From NCBI GenBank assembly GCA_013178095.1, contig JABLXK010000007.1, forward strand, positions 62,001 through 126,000: a DNA stretch of 64,000 nucleotides, given 5' to 3'. A model generated the notes under the pieces. That model saw only the letters and a list, made by a program, of their open reading frames with translations. It made no database searches and was not told where the DNA came from. Positions within the stretch are counted from its first letter, which is position 1; the number at the start of each line of letters is the position of its first letter. A program made the translations under genes and the position numbers. Below are positions 47,295 to 56,391 of the stretch, piece by piece. This stretch comes from Anaerolineae bacterium. Its GTDB lineage: Bacteria > Chloroflexota > Anaerolineae > Anaerolineales > Anaerolineaceae.

Positions 47295-49427
47295 TCAACC
47301 ATCTTTTCTGTTTTCAACCGGCAGGAATAACAATCCAATGCAGAAAAGCCCGATCAGGCAAACACCGTACTGATAGCGGAAGGCCGGGGCGAAGTTGATC
47401 AGGGCAAGAATTCCAGTCTGCAGCAAAACCGGCAGAGCAGCCAATAACAGCTTTTTGTTATTCAACCGGATGGCAGCCGCGATCAGTACTATCACTGTGA
47501 GATAGACATAGAAAGCCGGCCGCAGCAGCGCGGTGGAAGTGCCGGAAAAGGCTCCAATCTTGTTTAAAAAGGTGAAATAAAACGGTATCCCTTGGGGGAG
47601 GAGCGAATTTTCCTCAAGCCCGAATTCGTTATCCGGTATCCAGCTTTTTATTGAAGTGGAATCCACGTCAAAGGGATGCAGCGATTTGAAAGTGCACCGA
47701 TTATCAATAAATCTCCAATCCATTTCGCTGGCGCAAAGTTGATCCCGAACGTCGATCATGGGATCCTTGACAAACAACGAGCTGGCTATTTGGAAGTTTT
47801 GCGAAAAATTGCACATGAAGGAGATCTGGTCGAACTCTGGATGGGTGTAGATATTACCCATATAGCAGCAATCATATTTCCACTCCGAGAGGGGCAACAA
47901 TTCATCCAGGTAATCCAATTGTGGTTGGGTCATCACAGTGCCTTCATCGTAATGAGCGGCAATATGGTGCAGCAGGGTCAGATTCAACGCGCTTGTACTC
48001 ACTTCTGACCTAGCAAAACGAGATTGCAACGGACCTTTAACCAATGACCAAAGCAGTAAAAGGGAAGCCAGGGTGATCCATAATCCCTTGCGATATTTTT
48101 TATAGAAAAGCGGCAGCACCCCGCATGAAATCATTGCCACCGGCAAACCATTCAGGCGGAATGCCATCACCGAAAACGCAGATAATCCCAGGAGCAGGAA
48201 ATGCAGTTTGTTCTCCAACCATTTTCCGTCGCTAAAAACGATCTCGAGGATAAAAATGAATAGTGCCAGCAGTGCGATGCTGTATAAAACATCCTTCCAC
48301 AGCGTATTGACCATCAAGGGATTGAACGGCCAAAACGCAAAAAGGAAGGCCAACCCGATCAGGGTTGTCAGGGAAACACCCTGCCTATTTAAAAAAGCTA
48401 GACCATAAACCAAAACCAGGCAAAGCATAACGATTTGGAATAGCGCCACAATGGCAGGCGAATGGACGAGGTGAACCAATCCTGACAACAGCAGCGTATG
48501 CAGGAGCGGATTCAGGTCGGAATAATCACCACTGACGATCTCCGCCCATTGATTCATGGAATCATTGGTCAGCATACCCGGCCAAAAGATCAGCAGCGTG
48601 AGGATGGCGCTGGCCAATAAAGGCACACCCAGCCAAATCACTCTTCCCTTGGGGATGGAAACAAATCGCTTTTGAATGGAACAAGAGGAAAGAAAACTGA
48701 GCAAAGCAATCAATAAATACAACGACAGGAGAAAGACCGAGAGAATAAAAGGCAGCTTGCTGATCAACGAAGGTTGGCTTTCGTAACGAAAGACCGCAAT
48801 ATCTCCATCCGCCTTCCCCTGCAGGTCAAATTCCCGTTCTTCTCCATTCACGGTTATCCGCAATTTCAGCGGCTGCGCCGCGGGCTCGAACCCGATTTCC
48901 AACTGCCCGGCGGTGACGCCCTGCCAGGCGAGCGCGGCGCCGTCCAACAGCACCAGGCGGTCGGATTCCCCGCGCCATTCGCCGCTGATTTGCAGGTCGG
49001 CGTAGGGGATATTACCCAATTGGTTGCGCGCGTACAACAAAGCGACCGGCGCGGACGCGGCAGCGCTTTCCGCCAGAGGTTCGACCGTAAGCGTTCCAGC
49101 CCCATCCAGCAGATAGAGAGGTACGGGGTTGAAGTTCAGCAGCAGCAACAAACTGAGCAGGATGGATGACAAAATCAGCAGACGGCGATTCGCCGGACTG
49201 CTCCTGCGCATAAACCCCGCGATGAGGGAATGGTTGATCACCGCGAAAAGCACAAAGGCGGCCAAGAAAACAAGGATGGTGACAGCCAGATAGGTCTTGC
49301 TGAAGAAGTTTCGTTGAAATTTCGCGATGTAGAGCAAAAGCGAAGCGGCAAATGCGGCCAGGGCAGCAAAAATCGTATTCCGCCGTTCACTGACAAGGAT
49401 TTTTAACCAATCAGTCAATTGTGTCAT
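47295..49427 (-). CDS. Large polytopic membrane protein, DUF6020/GT-C-like
   Basis: 710 residues with about 11 or more hydrophobic helices and two long exposed stretches (about 115-220 and 490-620). IFWPGMLTNDSMNQW near residue 280 and NTLWKDVLYSIALL near 370 are the signature pattern of the DUF6020 membrane proteins, which resemble GT-C glycosyltransferases. Convergent with the flippase, 6 bp apart, so possibly part of the same glycan system. GGGAAG lies near the ATG; TATAAT is 18 nt upstream. Confidence 0.65.
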   Translation of the reverse strand: MTQLTDWLKILVSERRNTIFAALAAFAASLLLYIAKFQRNFFSKTYLAVTILVFLAAFVLFAVINHSLIAGFMRRSSPANRRLLILSSILLSLLLLLNFNPVPLYLLDGAGTLTVEPLAESAAASAPVALLYARNQLGNIPYADLQISGEWRGESDRLVLLDGAALAWQGVTAGQLEIGFEPAAQPLKLRITVNGEEREFDLQGKADGDIAVFRYESQPSLISKLPFILSVFLLSLYLLIALLSFLSSCSIQKRFVSIPKGRVIWLGVPLLASAILTLLIFWPGMLTNDSMNQWAEIVSGDYSDLNPLLHTLLLSGLVHLVHSPAIVALFQIVMLCLVLVYGLAFLNRQGVSLTTLIGLAFLFAFWPFNPLMVNTLWKDVLYSIALLALFIFILEIVFSDGKWLENKLHFLLLGLSAFSVMAFRLNGLPVAMISCGVLPLFYKKYRKGLWITLASLLLLWSLVKGPLQSRFARSEVSTSALNLTLLHHIAAHYDEGTVMTQPQLDYLDELLPLSEWKYDCCYMGNIYTHPEFDQISFMCNFSQNFQIASSLFVKDPMIDVRDQLCASEMDWRFIDNRCTFKSLHPFDVDSTSIKSWIPDNEFGLEENSLLPQGIPFYFTFLNKIGAFSGTSTALLRPAFYVYLTVIVLIAAAIRLNNKKLLLAALPVLLQTGILALINFAPAFRYQYGVCLIGLFCIGLLFLPVENRKDG

Positions 49428-49549
49428 TTTTACGCGCTTCCCAATTATAAGGCATGCGCCATTTTCCCCGCAGCGGGCTATTCTTTAAGCTAATCGCGTT
49501 TTTCACCCGCACTTACCCGGGGGGTTATAAGGTAAAATCTTCAATCGAC

Positions 49550-51742
49550 ATGACGATGGAATCCCTGCAGAAACTAAATCCCCAGCAATACGAAGCCGTT
49601 ACGTCCGACGCCCGCCAACTGCTGGTGCTGGCCGGCCCCGGCTCCGGTAAGACGCGCGTGCTCACCCAGCGCATCGCTTTCCTGGTACACGAAAAGTCCG
49701 TCAACCCCCGGGCCATCCTGGCGGTGACCTTCACCAACAAAGCCGCGCGCGAAATGCGCGCCCGCCTGGAACGCATGTTGGGCGGCAGCGTGGACGCGCT
49801 GTGGCTGGGCACCTTCCACGCCATTTGCGCGCGCATCCTGCGGCGCGAAGCGGCCGCGCTGCCATTCGACGCCAATTTCGTGATCATGGACGCCGACGAT
49901 CAGCAATCCATCGTCAAGCGCGTGCTGAAAGACCTGAACATCGACGAAAAGCTCTACCCGCCCGCCAGCATCCACAGCATCATCTCCAACGCCAAGAACG
50001 CCATGCAGGGGCCGGGCGACCTGCGCAGCCGCACTTACCGCGAGGAGATCGCCAAACGGGTTTACGAACAATACGAAAAGATCCTGCGCGCCAGCAACGC
50101 GGTCGATTTCGACGACCTGTTGATGTGGAGCGTGCGTCTGTTCGAAGAAAACCCGCCGATCCGCGAAAAATACGCCAGGCGTTTCGAACACGTGCTGGTG
50201 GACGAATTCCAGGATACCAACCAGGCGCAGTATGAATTATTGAAGCATCTTTCCTCGCAGCATCACTGCCTGTTTGCAGTGGGCGATGAAGACCAGTCCA
50301 TTTACCGTTGGCGCGGGGCGGATTACCGCAACGTGCTGCGTTTCCAGAGCGATTACCCCCAATCGGTCAAGCTGCTGCTGGAACGCAACTACCGCTCCAC
50401 CCAGAACGTGCTGGACGCCGCCCAGGCGGTCATCAACCAGAATAAAGCGCGCACGCCCAAGAACCTGTATTCCAAGCGCGGCAGCGGGCCGCTCATCACG
50501 CTGTACGATGCGGTGGACGACCACGCCGAAGCCGCTTTCGTAGTCGAAGATATCCTCGACCGCATCTCGGCCGGCGAGAAGGGCGGCAACTTCGCGGTCA
50601 TGTACCGCACCAACGCCCAGTCCCGCCTGCTGGAAGAAGCTTTCCTGCGGATCAACCTGCCCTACCGGCTGGTGGGCGCCCAGCGCTTTTACGGCCGCAA
50701 GGAAGTCAAAGACATCATCGCTTTTCTGCGCCTGGTTCACAACCCCCTGGACACCGTCAGCCTGACGCGCGTGATCAATGTGCCGCCGCGCGGCATCGGC
50801 AGCAAGACGCTGATCGACCTCAATATCCAGGCGCAGGAAAGCAGCCTGACGCCCAGCGAAGTGCTGCTCTCTTTGGGCGAACAGGGCGAGCGCTCGCCTT
50901 TCTGGCTGCCCTTTTCCAGCCGCGGCGCGAGCGTGCTGGCCGATTTCGGCGCGCTGCTGGTCAACTGGCGCGAATTCAGCCAAAGCCAGCCGCTGCCGGA
51001 GCTGTTCGACCGCATCCTGAAAGACATCGGTTACAAGGAATACATTGACGATGGCAGCGAGGTGGGCGAAGGGCGCTGGGAAAACGTGCTCGAGCTGCGC
51101 CGCCTGGCTTACGAATACCAGGAACGCGGCATCAACGAGTTTCTGGAGAATATTGCCCTGGTATCAGACCAGGACACCGTACCCGATGAAATGGACGCGC
51201 CCACCCTGCTGACACTGCACGCCGCCAAAGGGCTGGAATTTTCGCACGTCTACATCATCGGGCTGGACGAAGGCCTGCTGCCCCACAGCCGGTCCTTTGA
51301 AGACCCGGAGGAAATGGCGGAGGAACGGCGGTTGTTCTACGTGGGCATCACGCGCGCCAAGGACCTGCTCACGCTGGTGCGCGCCGGGCAGCGCAGCAAT
51401 TACGGCCGCTTCGAATACACGATGGAATCGCGCTTTTTGGAAGACATCCCCGAGAATTTAATTAATCGCCAGGGCATGCGCCTGGGCGTGCATCGCGTCA
51501 ATCCGCTCAGCCAGCCGCGCTGGGAATCAACAGCCGCGGCCGCTCAAACCAACCGAAAAAACGAAAAACCGCCGGAAGCGCGCTTCAAAGCCGGCATGCG
51601 CGTCATCCACCCCGTTTGGGGCGACGGCATGGTAGTGGAAACCCGCATCCTGGGAAACGACGAGACCGTCACGGTGATGTTCGAGACGGTCGGTTTGAAA
51701 CGCCTGGCGGCCTCGGTGGCCAGGCTCGAGATCATGCGCTAG
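49550..51742 (+). CDS. pcrA: UvrD/PcrA-type DNA helicase
   Basis: Superfamily 1A 3'-5' helicase for repair and replication restart. Motif I LAGPGSGKTRVL, Q motif LNPQQYEAV, motif II VDEFQDTN, motif III DEDQSIYRWRGAD, motif IV ERNYRS, motif V LHAAKGLEF and motif VI RRLFYVGITRAK. The C-terminal FKAGMRVIHPVWGDG region is the PcrA-type tudor-like tail. 730 residues. Start 49550 (or 49556) chosen; the frame runs upstream, but TAAAAT (49533-49538) sits 11 nt before and there is no Shine-Dalgarno. Confidence 0.93.
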   Translation: MTMESLQKLNPQQYEAVTSDARQLLVLAGPGSGKTRVLTQRIAFLVHEKSVNPRAILAVTFTNKAAREMRARLERMLGGSVDALWLGTFHAICARILRREAAALPFDANFVIMDADDQQSIVKRVLKDLNIDEKLYPPASIHSIISNAKNAMQGPGDLRSRTYREEIAKRVYEQYEKILRASNAVDFDDLLMWSVRLFEENPPIREKYARRFEHVLVDEFQDTNQAQYELLKHLSSQHHCLFAVGDEDQSIYRWRGADYRNVLRFQSDYPQSVKLLLERNYRSTQNVLDAAQAVINQNKARTPKNLYSKRGSGPLITLYDAVDDHAEAAFVVEDILDRISAGEKGGNFAVMYRTNAQSRLLEEAFLRINLPYRLVGAQRFYGRKEVKDIIAFLRLVHNPLDTVSLTRVINVPPRGIGSKTLIDLNIQAQESSLTPSEVLLSLGEQGERSPFWLPFSSRGASVLADFGALLVNWREFSQSQPLPELFDRILKDIGYKEYIDDGSEVGEGRWENVLELRRLAYEYQERGINEFLENIALVSDQDTVPDEMDAPTLLTLHAAKGLEFSHVYIIGLDEGLLPHSRSFEDPEEMAEERRLFYVGITRAKDLLTLVRAGQRSNYGRFEYTMESRFLEDIPENLINRQGMRLGVHRVNPLSQPRWESTAAAAQTNRKNEKPPEARFKAGMRVIHPVWGDGMVVETRILGNDETVTVMFETVGLKRLAASVARLEIMR

Positions 51743-52860
51743 CTTTCACCCGGGAAGCGGAACGAATCGCCGATGTTATCCATCACCTCTTTGTAAGTAC
51801 CGGCGTATTTATCCGCATATTTCAGTGTAAAAATATAAACAATGCTTTGATCCTGCCAGAAAAAGCTATAGCCCTGGATGCCTTTGCCATCGATCTGCCA
51901 ATTTACGCGAATGCGTCCATCGTTCAGCAAGTCGGTGGAACGGATATGCAATTCCTGATCCTCCAGTTCCTTGATGATCGGGATCGACACCTGACCGACA
52001 TCCTTGTTCTTCAATTCTTCGCCCGCATTGTAGGCCACAATTGTCACACCCGCATTTCCATCCGGAGAAACAACCATATCCAGTAACGCATTTTTGAGCT
52101 TGTCCTGCCCAAGGGTGAAGGTCCAACTCATCGGAATGGTCAGGGTGAATTGGCTGTTGGGTGAGGCATACGAGCGCATGAAACTGTAGATCATGTCCGC
52201 GCTGACGTAGCCGGTGTTGGTTTCCGCGCTGGCCACGACTGACCCAAAACCCGGCAGATACGCATCCCATAACCTTTGCACGGTCTGAAAGGAAAACGAG
52301 TAAATGGCTTTTTCTTTTTGGATAAAGACATCATAGGCGTACCAGAACACGCCCTCTTTCGAAAAGCTGGTGACGTAAACCGCCCGGCTTTCTTCACTTT
52401 GACGCTCGAGCAGATTTTGTGAATCCGCGTTCGCGTAGAGCGCCTGCCGCATATTTTCCGTGTATATTTGGAAATTTTCCGCCGGCAAGGCATAACCGCT
52501 GGATTCCACCGCCGCTTCCATCCAGGCGGTTTTATCGGGGGCTTCGAAACGGGCATAATTGCCACTCTCGGAAGTCAGCGTCCATCCCAGGGGTATTTGG
52601 AAAACCAGGGCTCTGGACGGCAGTGAATAACGGTTGTTATCCAGGGTCAATGGTTCGGGGGTGGGCGTCGGCGGGACTTTGGTGGGCTTCGGCGTGCCCA
52701 TCACGTCCGCCTGAGCACTCACGGGGGTGGAAGTTGCTTCGTAGCCGGGGGCCATTTTAACCCGCGGGCCGCCTTCGCAAGCGGCCAGGCCCATCCACAG
52801 TAAAAGCGCCACTCCCGGGAGGAGCGTTTTTTGGAACGGGCGGGGAAATTTATTGAACAT
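51739..52860 (-). CDS. Lipoprotein of two PsbP-like domains, paralogue 1
   Basis: Signal MFNKFPRPFQ...LAAC, a Pro/Thr spacer (TPKPTKVPPTPTPEP), then two similar domains: NRYSLPSRALVFQIPLGW and NSQFTLTIPMSWTFTLG each begin a beta-rich, PsbP-like segment of about 140 residues with a YLYIF/IVYIFTLKYAD-type ending. ATG 52860 overlaps the stop of the paralogous gene upstream by 11 bp, so they are translationally coupled. Function unknown. Confidence 0.7.
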   Translation of the reverse strand: MFNKFPRPFQKTLLPGVALLLWMGLAACEGGPRVKMAPGYEATSTPVSAQADVMGTPKPTKVPPTPTPEPLTLDNNRYSLPSRALVFQIPLGWTLTSESGNYARFEAPDKTAWMEAAVESSGYALPAENFQIYTENMRQALYANADSQNLLERQSEESRAVYVTSFSKEGVFWYAYDVFIQKEKAIYSFSFQTVQRLWDAYLPGFGSVVASAETNTGYVSADMIYSFMRSYASPNSQFTLTIPMSWTFTLGQDKLKNALLDMVVSPDGNAGVTIVAYNAGEELKNKDVGQVSIPIIKELEDQELHIRSTDLLNDGRIRVNWQIDGKGIQGYSFFWQDQSIVYIFTLKYADKYAGTYKEVMDNIGDSFRFPGES

Positions 52861-54043
52861 AGGCAAAGGACGCGACGACCTCATCGAGGACCGGCTTATA
52901 GAGGGATTTGGTGGACTCTTCCCAGATCACGCTGAAGATGTACAGGTAGGTGCCTGCTGAGTCGAAATAAGTGCTGCCGTAAATCCCTTTGCGTTCGCCG
53001 TACCAGGTCAGCCACTCACGCCCATCCGGCAGCGCCTTGTCGGTCAGGACGCGCATATCCCAACCGTACAGGTCGTGCATGATTTCCAGGGTTTTCACAC
53101 CCTTGGTTTCCTGGGAAATATTGGAACCTTTCGCGAAGATCGCCACCTGCACGCCGGCGCGGCCGTCGGGAGAGGTGAATCCCTCCACCACAGTGCGGTC
53201 CAGGCTGGCATCGGCAAATTTGGACCAGGAAGTGGGCACCTGAATTTTAAATATCTTTTCGCGGGAGACAAATTCTTTGCGGAAGGCATAGAGCGGAGCG
53301 CCGGACATAGCTGAGGAGGTCAGTTTGGTTTTCTGAAAGATCTCTTCAAAGGCCGGTTGATAGGCATCAAAACGCTCCTGGGTGCTGGCGAAAGTCATGT
53401 AATAAACTGCCGGACCGGAGCGCACAAAGCGGTCAATGCCGCGCCAGGGAACGTCGCCCTCCTGCCAGGTGGCCTGGTTGACCACGGATCCAACCTCAAG
53501 ATCGCGCGCCAATTCAATATACGCCCTGACATCCGCGTACTGGTTGACCAATTCGGCCTGCGCCAGCGCCTGGAAACTTTCCTGGGTCAGTTCATAGCCG
53601 GTGCCGATGACCCGCAGGATGACCGCGGCGGTGTTGTCGGCGTTATGGCAATCCACGCGGTACTGTCCGCTTTCGCTGCAATTCCAGTTTTCGGGCAAAT
53701 TGACGGTGAAGGCGTTGGACGGGGAAACATATACCTGTTCGTTGAGTGTAATGGGTTCGATGGGAGCATCAGTAATTTCTGCCGGAATTTCAGCAGGGAC
53801 TTGCGCGGCGGGAGCTTCGGCCGGATTTTGCCCGGAATCTCCCGGCAAGGCCTCCTCTTCAGCAGCGGGAGGCGCATCCGCTGGCGTTTCGGGGCTTGCA
53901 GCCGCGCTTTGCTCAACAAGAGCTTCCGCAGCGTTTTCACCGGTATTTTCTTTGGGCGCGCAGCCGGCTGCCAGGGCAGCCAGCAAAAGCACGATCATGA
54001 GCAGGGAAATGGTTTTTTTCATCGCTTTTTTCATATTATCCAA
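52850..54043 (-). CDS. Lipoprotein of two PsbP-like domains, paralogue 2
   Basis: Same domain order as its downstream neighbour: lipobox LAAGC, a spacer of Ala/Pro/Glu repeats, then YVSPSNAFTVNLPENW and EKIFKIQVPTSWSKFAD beginning each domain and YLYIFSVIWEES near the end. A tandem duplication of one gene. A TTG at 54043 lies 7 nt after TATAAT (54056-54051); the first ATG is at 54034. Function unknown. Confidence 0.72.
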   Translation of the reverse strand: MDNMKKAMKKTISLLMIVLLLAALAAGCAPKENTGENAAEALVEQSAAASPETPADAPPAAEEEALPGDSGQNPAEAPAAQVPAEIPAEITDAPIEPITLNEQVYVSPSNAFTVNLPENWNCSESGQYRVDCHNADNTAAVILRVIGTGYELTQESFQALAQAELVNQYADVRAYIELARDLEVGSVVNQATWQEGDVPWRGIDRFVRSGPAVYYMTFASTQERFDAYQPAFEEIFQKTKLTSSAMSGAPLYAFRKEFVSREKIFKIQVPTSWSKFADASLDRTVVEGFTSPDGRAGVQVAIFAKGSNISQETKGVKTLEIMHDLYGWDMRVLTDKALPDGREWLTWYGERKGIYGSTYFDSAGTYLYIFSVIWEESTKSLYKPVLDEVVASFAYVQ

Positions 54044-54150
54044 TACCTGAATTATAACTGGCTGCGGGAGGCAATCGACAAATCAGAAAATAGCACCTTT
54101 TCCGTCAGGCAACCGTATATAATCATAAAGATAACTGACGAGGGAGTTTC

Positions 54151-54516
54151 ATGAGCGAAAAAAGCCCAAGCAATTTATTTAAGGTTCTGAACCGCATCGC
54201 GCGTATTTTGGCGATTGCCTTTGCAGTCTTTATCAGCCTGTTCGCGCTGGACGTCTTTCAACCCGGCATACCGTTCGGAAAAATTCTTCAGGGGCTGTTG
54301 ATCCACCTGATCCCGACCTATATCATCCTGATCCTTTTATGGATCTCCTGGAAGCAGCCGTTAATCGGCGGCATCCTTTTCATCCTGGGCGGCGCCGCAT
54401 ATCCAATTATGGCTAAAGGCGAGGATCTGATTGCCTTTTTGTTGATCGGCGGCATCCCGATTATGATTGGCATCCTGTTCCTGGCCGGAAGTGGATGGAA
54501 CCGAGTAGCAAAATAG
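54151..54516 (+). CDS. Small four-helix membrane protein (DUF7670-like)
   Basis: 121 residues: FKVLNRIARILAIAFAVFISLFALDVF, then hydrophobic helices near 45-65, 68-85 and 92-110. This motif order resembles the uncharacterised DUF7670 membrane proteins, by eye only. GAGGGAG precedes the ATG; TATAAT is about 30 bp upstream. Confidence 0.65.
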   Translation: MSEKSPSNLFKVLNRIARILAIAFAVFISLFALDVFQPGIPFGKILQGLLIHLIPTYIILILLWISWKQPLIGGILFILGGAAYPIMAKGEDLIAFLLIGGIPIMIGILFLAGSGWNRVAK

Positions 54517-54551
54517 TTATCGACCAAATTAACTTTCTTCAAGGAACAACG

Positions 54552-55775
54552 ATGGACGCTTACCTGGAAAAAGCGGGCGGCTATCTGCGGCATCTCTGCC
54601 TGGATATCCCCACCCGCCTGGTCGGCACAGCCGGCAACCGCGCCGCAACCGATTTTTTCGAGCGCACGGCGAACAGCCTGGGCTGGCGAACCGAAACCCA
54701 ACGCTTCGACAGCCTGGATTACAAAACAGGAAATATCAACCTTCAGGCAGGGGAAACCCGCTTCGCCGTCAGCATCAGCCCTTATTCCCTGGGATGCAAC
54801 GTGCAAGCCGAATTATCCATCGCAGCCAGCATCGAGGAACTACGCGCCGGCGATCACCGCGGAAAAATTCTGCTATTGAAAGGCGACCTGACAAAAGAGC
54901 AGCTCGCCCCCAAGAAATACGTCTTTTATAATCCCGATCATCACCAGGAAATCTACCGCCTGCTGGAAAGCCAGCAGCCGGCCGCCATCATCACCGCCAC
55001 CGCGAAAAACCCCGCGATGGCCGGCGCGCAGTACCCGTTCCCGTTGATCGAAGACGGCGATTTTGATATCCCGACGGCGTTCATGACCGACGTTGAGGGC
55101 GAACGGCTGGCAGCCTGGGCCGGTAAAGCCCTGCGCCTGGAGATGGAAGCGCAGCGGCTGCCTTCCTGGTCGGAGAACGTGTGCGCATTCAACGGCAGCC
55201 AGGCCGGCAAGCGCGTGGTGGTGTGCGCCCACATCGACGCCAAAACCGGCACGCCCGGCGCGGTGGATAACGCCAGCGGGGTGGTGGTGCTGCTGCTGCT
55301 GGCGGAAATGTTAAAAACGCATCCAGTCGCTGCGCCGGTGGAATTGCTGGCCATGAACGGCGAGGACCATTACAGCGCCGGCGGCGAACTGGCTTACCTG
55401 AATCGCCACGCCGGCCATCTGGATGAAATCCGGCTGGCGATCAACGTGGACGGTGCCGGTTACCGCGGCAGCCCCAGCGAAATATCCTTCTATGAATGCC
55501 CGCCAGGCGAGCGCGACCTGGCGCTGGCCGAGATGAAAAAGTACGCCTCCATCCGGGAAGGCGCCATCTGGTATCAAAGCGATCACATGGTGTTCGCCAT
55601 GAACCAGGTGCCGGCCATCGCCCTCACCACCGCCGCCTTTATGGATATGGAAACGGAGATCGCTCACACCGAGAAAGACACCCCGGAATTGGTCGATCTC
55701 CCGCTGTTAGTCGATATCGCCCGCTTTCTGGACGCGTTCATCAGCGGGCTTGCGCAAGGCGGCGAGCATGACTGA
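54552..55775 (+). CDS. M28 family zinc peptidase
   Basis: About 407 residues. VVVCAHIDAKTGTPGAVDNASG gives the first His and Asp ligands, LLAMNGEDHYSAGG the Glu-Asp region (ED where many relatives have EE), and LAINVDGAGYRG the next Asp. A PA-like domain region precedes (KILLLKGDLTKEQL). No signal peptide, so intracellular. AAGGAA fits ATG 54552; the frame is open further upstream. The next gene overlaps by 8 bp. Confidence 0.85.
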   Translation: MDAYLEKAGGYLRHLCLDIPTRLVGTAGNRAATDFFERTANSLGWRTETQRFDSLDYKTGNINLQAGETRFAVSISPYSLGCNVQAELSIAASIEELRAGDHRGKILLLKGDLTKEQLAPKKYVFYNPDHHQEIYRLLESQQPAAIITATAKNPAMAGAQYPFPLIEDGDFDIPTAFMTDVEGERLAAWAGKALRLEMEAQRLPSWSENVCAFNGSQAGKRVVVCAHIDAKTGTPGAVDNASGVVVLLLLAEMLKTHPVAAPVELLAMNGEDHYSAGGELAYLNRHAGHLDEIRLAINVDGAGYRGSPSEISFYECPPGERDLALAEMKKYASIREGAIWYQSDHMVFAMNQVPAIALTTAAFMDMETEIAHTEKDTPELVDLPLLVDIARFLDAFISGLAQGGEHD

Positions 55776-56319
55776 GCAAATTTCCCGCGGGCTTTACCGC
55801 CTGGCAAAACTGCCGATCGTTTTGATCTGCCTGCTGGTATTCCTGATTTTCAGTGCCACGCAATTGCCTGCCCAATCTTCGCAGGCAGCAGCCTACAGCG
55901 CCGACGCCGGCACGCCCGACACATCCTTCTTTTACACGCCAGCCGAGTTGAACCGCATGGCGGAAAGGTTTGGCAGCAGCGGGCGGCAGGCTTACATCCG
56001 GGCGCGGTTCACTTTCGACCTGGTTTTTCCGTTGGTGTATGGCGCTTTTCTGGCAACTTCCCTGAGCTTCTTGCTGGGGCGGTCACTGGACGAAGCCTCT
56101 CCATGGAGGCGCCTGAACCTGATCCCCCTGGCTGCCGTACTGCTTGATTTGCTCGAAAATGCCAGCGCCGCGCTCGTCATGGCGGTTTACCCCGCGCCGC
56201 AGCCGCTGGCGGCTGCCCTGGCAGCCATAGCCACACCATTGAAATGGTTGTTCGTGGGAGGAAGTTTTGCGCTCCTGCCGCCGGCAGCCTGGATCAGTCT
56301 GCGGAAGCGCGGTAGTTGA
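55768..56319 (+). CDS. Membrane protein of unknown function
   Basis: About 183 residues with four hydrophobic helices: LAKLPIVLICLLVFLIFSATQ near the start, then a soluble segment (FYTPAELNRMAERFGSSGR), LVFPLVYGAFLATSLSFLLG, LNLIPLAAVLLDLLENASAALVM and a final helix. LLDLLENAS recalls a group of unnamed bacterial membrane proteins. Overlaps the peptidase gene, so coexpressed. Confidence 0.65.
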   Translation: MTEQISRGLYRLAKLPIVLICLLVFLIFSATQLPAQSSQAAAYSADAGTPDTSFFYTPAELNRMAERFGSSGRQAYIRARFTFDLVFPLVYGAFLATSLSFLLGRSLDEASPWRRLNLIPLAAVLLDLLENASAALVMAVYPAPQPLAAALAAIATPLKWLFVGGSFALLPPAAWISLRKRGS

Positions 56320-56337
56320 ATTCACTCGACGTTAAAA

Positions 56338-56375
56338 ACAAGAGAGCCAATTTCGATTGGCTCTCTTGTTTTTGT
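56338..56375. terminator. Strong bidirectional terminator with UUCG loop
   Basis: Perfect 14-bp stem ACAAGAGAGCCAAT/ATTGGCTCTCTTGT closed by the stable TTCG tetraloop, with T run on the plus side and A run on the other, between convergent genes. Confidence 0.92.
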
Positions 56376-56391
56376 TCAGCAGATTTGCCGG

